A stretch of 64,000 nucleotides of DNA from Arthrobacter sp. V1I7 (GTDB lineage Bacteria > Actinomycetota > Actinomycetes > Actinomycetales > Micrococcaceae), in the NCBI RefSeq assembly GCF_030817015.1, contig NZ_JAUSYS010000001.1:186001-250000 (forward strand). Direction: 5' to 3'. The position numbers and the translations under genes were made by a program. The notes under the pieces were generated by a model. It saw nothing but the letters and a program-made list of their open reading frames with translations, made no database searches and was not told the origin of the DNA. Below, piece after piece: positions 60,545-64,000 of this stretch; within the stretch, counting starts at the first letter, position 1; each line of letters opens with the position of its first letter.

Positions 60545-61383
60545 TCAATCGCCGAAGGGGAGGCGGGGTCTACGTCCTGTCCTGCCCAGGTCTGGCGGAT
60601 CCAGCCGTGGTGCGGGTCGTCGCTGATCAGCCAGTCGCGGACGGGGCCGGGGCCGTGCCAGCCGTAGGGGACCAGCACGACGTCGCCGCTGCGCACCTCG
60701 GCCGCCACGTCGATCGGGCGCTCATCTGAGGCGTAGACACGCTGGTAGCCGATCGCGTCTCCGACGGTTCCTACCGGCGTCCCCGGGGCAATACGGGTTT
60801 CGAAGTAGTAGATCTCTTCGAGGCTGGTTTCGCCGTCCTTTTCCTCGTCGTGCTTGTGCGGCGGATAGGACGACCAGTTCCCCGCCGGTGTAAGGACCTC
60901 GCAAACGATGAAGCGGTCGGCTTCGAGGGCTGCCGGGGTGCCGAAGTTGTGGACCTGGCGTGAGCAGTTGCCTGCGCCGCGGAGCTCCACTGGGATCTCT
61001 GCCGCCGTGATCAGCCGGCTGGGGAATGAGGACTTCGCGGGGGGCGGTAGCAACCGCTACCCGGCCCCCGTCGACAGAACTGGTAGTCACGGCGGTGTCT
61101 GTTCCCGTGTACAACACACCACTCGGTCCGCTGAAAACGCTGTTCCTGCCCGCCAGAGGGTACTTCTGGCCCGCCACCGTCACCGTGAAGGATCGGTTGA
61201 GCGGGACTATGATGCGCTCCTCACCGGCGGCGGGCAGGTCGACGGCGCCGCCGGCGGCCAGTGTGGTCATCTTCAGCCCTGTGTGTGCCCAGCCGTCCAC
61301 GGTGAGCGCGGAGTCGGCAGTGCCAATGGACACGTCCCAGCTGCCGTCCGCAGCGGAACCTAACGGATAGACCAGTTGGCCAT
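60545..61383 (-). pseudogene. iolB: 5-deoxy-glucuronate isomerase gene with several frameshifts and a deletion
   Basis: The pieces of one IolB protein lie in different frames: MANWSIR, stop by a missing T; DGSWDVSIGTADSALTVDGW onward to REVLIP; an extra C; then SRLITAAEIPVELRGAGNCS, RQVHNFGTPAALEADRFIVC, IYYFETRIAPGTPVGTVGDA and VLVPYGWHGP. About 20 codons are missing before GPVRDWLISDDPHHGWIRQT, and one more base is lost before the end VDPRLPFGD-type stop at 60545. IolB converts 5-deoxy-glucuronate in inositol catabolism. It is inactive here unless all lesions are errors, which the deletion makes unlikely. Confidence 0.88.
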
Positions 61384-61391
61384 GTATGTGT

Positions 61392-61439
61392 CTCCTTTTG
61401 ATAATGCCAGCGCTCAGCGCTAAGCAAGTGTCATGTCAA
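61392..61439 (-). promoter_or_regulatory. Promoter/operator region of the former iolB gene
   Basis: On the minus strand AAAAGGAG (61392-61399) lies before the ATG, preceded by a TTATCA-like -10 and two copies of AGCGCT in CTTAGCGCTGAGCGCTGG (61407-61424), which could be an operator. TTGACA occurs at 61434-61439. These signals are still well formed though the gene is broken, so loss was probably recent. Confidence 0.4.
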
Positions 61440-61446
61440 GCTAATT

Positions 61447-61472
61447 GCCGGCGGACGCGGATCCGCGCCGGC
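61447..61472. terminator. Hairpin after the transketolase gene
   Basis: CGCGGATCCGCG (61456-61467) is a perfect 12-bp palindrome flanked by GCCGG (61447-61451) and CCGGC (61468-61472). It lies 56 nt after the minus-strand transketolase stop and just before the iolB signals. A T-run is missing, so efficiency is uncertain. Confidence 0.45.
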
Positions 61473-61527
61473 GAACAACCCACCATTGCCTACTCTGGCG
61501 CCCATGTGCGGTCCGTGGGATTCGTCC

Positions 61528-63561
61528 CTACACGCCTTCAGTACTGCCCAAACGGGCCAGCAACGCGAGTCCCCGGGAGGCTACGGCGTCGGGTGTGAAC
61601 CCGAAGTGCTCAAGCAGCTCGGCCGGTTTTCCGGAGGCGCCAAACGTGCTTATGCCGATGATGTCGCCCGAGTCCCCCGCGATTCGGCCCCAGGACTGGG
61701 GATGGGCCGCCTCCACAATAAGCCGTGGAGTGCCGGGCGGCAGGATTCGGGACCGGTAGTCTTCCGGCTGTTCGCTGTACGTCTCGAGGGAAGGAATGGA
61801 GACTACTTGCACTTCGTACCCTTGGGCCCGGATCAAGGCGGCCGCTTCTACGCACAGCGAGACTTCGCTTCCAGTGGCGGCGAGGACAATGTTGGCATCC
61901 GGCCGGGGTTGCAAGGCATATCCGCCTCGGCTGGCGTCTCCAAGCTGCTCGGAGTGGTCAAGCTGGGGAACGGGCATCCGGGACAGGATGAGGGCAGTTG
62001 GCCCGGTGGTATTCAGCAGCGCCATTTCCCACGCCAGTTCAGCCTCCTTCCGGTCCGCGGGGCGAAGGACGAGGGTGTTAGGTGTAGCACGGAGCATGGG
62101 CAGTGATTCGATGGGCTGGTGGGTGGGCCCATCTTCGCCCACGGAGATGCTGTCGTGAGTGAGCACATGGATGACCTGTAGGCCCTGCAGGGCAGCCATC
62201 CGGAGGGCGTTGGCCTCGTAGCTGGCGAACACGAGGAACGTACTGGCGAAAGGAATCAGTCCGCCGTGCAGGGCTATGCCGTTACTGATCGCCCCCATGG
62301 CGTGCTCCCGGACTCCGAACGCGATGTTGCGGCCATCGTGACTGTCCGGTCCGTAAACCGGACTCCCCGGAACCACGGTGAAGGTCGCTGCAGCAAGATC
62401 GCCCGATCCGCCGACCAAAACGGGCAGATGCCGGGCGACGACGTCCATCACAGCACCTGATGATGCCCGGACGGCTTCCGGCGTTGATGCCACCGGAACG
62501 TCGGCCAGAGCCTGAATCGCGCTCTCCGCGTCGATCACAAGTTCCCCGCCGCCGGTGATTTCCACGCCAGCCGCTGTGCGGGCTGCTGCCTGCCAGTCCT
62601 CAAAAGCGGCGCGGCCCCGGTCTCCAAACGCCTGCCAGTGCTGCCTCACGATGTCAGGAACATGGAACGGCTCACTCTCGGGCCAGCCCAGGTTTTCCCG
62701 GATGGTATCAATGTCGTCAGCCGAGGGCGCGCCGGAATGCGACGAGGGATCGTCCGCGAGCCTGCTCCCAAAACCAATGACGGTCTTGACCTGGATGAGG
62801 CTCGGCGCATCGGTGCGTGCCAGACTTTCGCGGATGGCTGCGTCGATGGCCTCCGGCGATTCGCCGTCGACCGGTCCGGTGACGTGCCAGCCGTAGGCGG
62901 CAGCTGCCTGGCAGACCGCCGCTGCGTCGTGGACCTGGGCGGCCCGCCCATCGATCACTACATCATTGTCGTCGTACAGGAGGACGAGTTTGCCCAGCTG
63001 CAGGCGGCCGGCCAAGGCCATCGCCTCAGTGGCAATCCCCTCCATGAGGTCGCCGTCGGAGACGACTGCAAAGGTTCGGTGGTTGATGAGGTCGCGGCCG
63101 GACTGGTTGTATTGCGCGGCCAGCATCGTTTCTGCCATGGCCATGCCCACGGCGTTGGCCACACCCTGGCCGAGTGGACCGGTGGTTGCGTCCACGCCGG
63201 CGGTCACTTCGCGCTCGGGATGCCCGGGGGTCCTGGAACCCAGCTGCCGGAAGCCGCGCAAATCCTCGATGGAAAGGTCAAAGCCGGCCAGGTGCAGCGC
63301 CCCGTAAAGCATGGCGGAACCGTGGCCCGCAGACAATACAAAGCGGTCGCGGTTGACCCACTCCGGATTTGCCGGATCGGACACGATGTGCCGGTGGAAC
63401 AGGGTATGGACCATCGGGCTGGCACCCAGGGGGAAGCCGTAATGGCCGGAGCCGGCAGCGGCGACCTGGTCCACAGCGAGTATTCGAATGGTGTTGATGG
63501 CCAGGTTGTCGAGCTCACCGGAGACGGCTGTCGAATCAAGGTCGGGCAGGAGGGTGGTCAT
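61528..63561 (-). CDS. tkt: Transketolase (divergent)
   Basis: A 677-residue thiamine-diphosphate enzyme of normal length. LAINTIRILAVDQVAAAGSG with HYGFPLGA at the N-terminus, GPLGQGVANAVGMAMAE, the ThDP motif GDLMEGIATEA, GFGSRLADDPSSHSGAPSAD, then the pyrimidine and C-terminal domains with GVREHAMGAISNGIALHGGL and EDGPTHQPIESL. The usual SGHPG reads SGHYG here, and other motifs differ slightly, so it may serve a catabolic route rather than the central pentose phosphate pathway. It is 50 nt downstream of a sugar ABC permease gene on the same strand and precedes the former iolB. Confidence 0.9.
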   Translation of the reverse strand: MTTLLPDLDSTAVSGELDNLAINTIRILAVDQVAAAGSGHYGFPLGASPMVHTLFHRHIVSDPANPEWVNRDRFVLSAGHGSAMLYGALHLAGFDLSIEDLRGFRQLGSRTPGHPEREVTAGVDATTGPLGQGVANAVGMAMAETMLAAQYNQSGRDLINHRTFAVVSDGDLMEGIATEAMALAGRLQLGKLVLLYDDNDVVIDGRAAQVHDAAAVCQAAAAYGWHVTGPVDGESPEAIDAAIRESLARTDAPSLIQVKTVIGFGSRLADDPSSHSGAPSADDIDTIRENLGWPESEPFHVPDIVRQHWQAFGDRGRAAFEDWQAAARTAAGVEITGGGELVIDAESAIQALADVPVASTPEAVRASSGAVMDVVARHLPVLVGGSGDLAAATFTVVPGSPVYGPDSHDGRNIAFGVREHAMGAISNGIALHGGLIPFASTFLVFASYEANALRMAALQGLQVIHVLTHDSISVGEDGPTHQPIESLPMLRATPNTLVLRPADRKEAELAWEMALLNTTGPTALILSRMPVPQLDHSEQLGDASRGGYALQPRPDANIVLAATGSEVSLCVEAAALIRAQGYEVQVVSIPSLETYSEQPEDYRSRILPPGTPRLIVEAAHPQSWGRIAGDSGDIIGISTFGASGKPAELLEHFGFTPDAVASRGLALLARLGSTEGV

Positions 63562-63611
63562 TGAGGACTCCAGGAGGGGTTTGGCGTGAATGGGGAGGGC
63601 GGGGTGCAGCG

Positions 63612-64000
63612 CTAGCCCTTGGTGGCGCCCGCGGACAGGCCGGCCACCACGTGTTTCTGTACGAATATCGAGATCAGGATGATGGGCAGCGTCATCAGCG
63701 TGGCCGCCGCCATCAGTCCGCCCCAGTCGATGCTGGCGTAGGAAATGAAGTCGAACAGGGCCACCGGAAGCGTTTTCGTCCGCGACCCGCCCAGGATCAG
63801 GGAAAAGAGCAGCTGGTTCCAGGAGAAGATGAACGCCAGCAGGCCGGCAGTGACAATGCCACCGCGCGCCAGGGGAATGACGATGTGAATAAAGGCGCCG
63901 AGGCGGGTGAGGCCGTCCACTTGGGCTGCTTCCTCAAGCTCCACCGAAGATGATTCAAAGAAGCCGATCATGATCCAGACCACCATGGGCAGGGCAATGA
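63612..64000 (-). CDS. Carbohydrate ABC transporter permease (5' end outside window)
   Basis: The last 129 residues of a MalG-type permease. MVVWIMIGFFESSSVELEEA leads to EEAAQVDGLTRLGAFIHIVI, the EAA loop that contacts the ATPase, with helices before and after it and the end HVVAGLSAGATKG. The final Gly-x-x-K-G is typical of carbohydrate permeases of the CUT1 family. With the transketolase downstream it points to an operon for uptake and use of a sugar or polyol; with iolB inositol or a related compound is possible. Confidence 0.9.
   Translation of the reverse strand, partial: IALPMVVWIMIGFFESSSVELEEAAQVDGLTRLGAFIHIVIPLARGGIVTAGLLAFIFSWNQLLFSLILGGSRTKTLPVALFDFISYASIDWGGLMAAATLMTLPIILISIFVQKHVVAGLSAGATKG

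Overview
The window is high-GC DNA (third codon positions almost always G or C) from an actinobacterium, most probably Arthrobacter/Pseudarthrobacter or another Micrococcaceae genus. The pointers are a DUF3073 gene, a septum-formation-type membrane protein, a clpB gene preceded by an HspR-type HAIR operator, a purF-purM pair, a guanidine-III riboswitch and many 4-nt ATGA/GTGA translational overlaps. No rRNA, tRNA, CRISPR array, phage module or intact insertion sequence was seen. Genus assignment is inference.

Layout. 1-4.4 kb: tail of a Gly/Ser/Arg-rich protein (probably an RNA helicase), an aldo/keto reductase with an MBL-fold hydrolase, a paired SMR (Gdx/SugE-type) exporter behind a guanidine-III riboswitch, hutD and trpF. 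4.4-14.1 kb: a minus-strand exopolysaccharide-type locus (two GT2 glycosyltransferases, an HPr-kinase-like P-loop protein, a GT2-flippase fusion, a polymerase-like membrane protein, two small membrane proteins, a secreted LamG-like protein) with a divergent GH16 lipoprotein. 14.2-20.1 kb: YceI, small membrane proteins, YccF, an AHSA1-type protein, a DUF4031-HD protein, an AI-2E-type permease and a flavin oxidoreductase. 20.2-23.3 kb: a molybdate uptake operon (HTH-TOBE regulator, modA, modB, modC). 23.3-29.3 kb: an AhpD-like protein and a LacI-controlled catabolic operon (MFS, SDR, BKACE/DUF849, glycerate kinase). 29.8-42.1 kb: a phosphatase, arfB, clpB, a septum-formation protein, DUF3073, a VOC protein, purM-purF, a methyltransferase and a Bcp-type peroxiredoxin.

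42.5-53.9 kb is a second polysaccharide or glycolipid locus on the minus strand. A two-component system (53929-51710) is followed by a GT28-like transferase, two GT4 transferases (one frameshifted), a fused ABC exporter and three phosphotransferase (APH-fold) kinases, nearly all overlapping or within 4 nt. 54.3-64 kb is degraded in part: an SDR, a frameshifted GH16-like gene, an alpha/beta hydrolase and a GlxA/AraC regulator, then about 2.7 kb of remnants (a truncated ABC exporter, iolB with several frameshifts and a deletion), then a divergent transketolase and the 3' end of a sugar ABC permease gene.

The most promising material is the two glycan loci. One has the GT2-flippase fusion with an HPr-kinase-like protein, the other three clustered APH-like kinases with an ABC exporter. 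Next in interest are the guanidine-III riboswitch, the BKACE-glycerate kinase operon of unknown substrate, and the unusual repeats at 30.9-31.1 kb and 42.2-42.5 kb.
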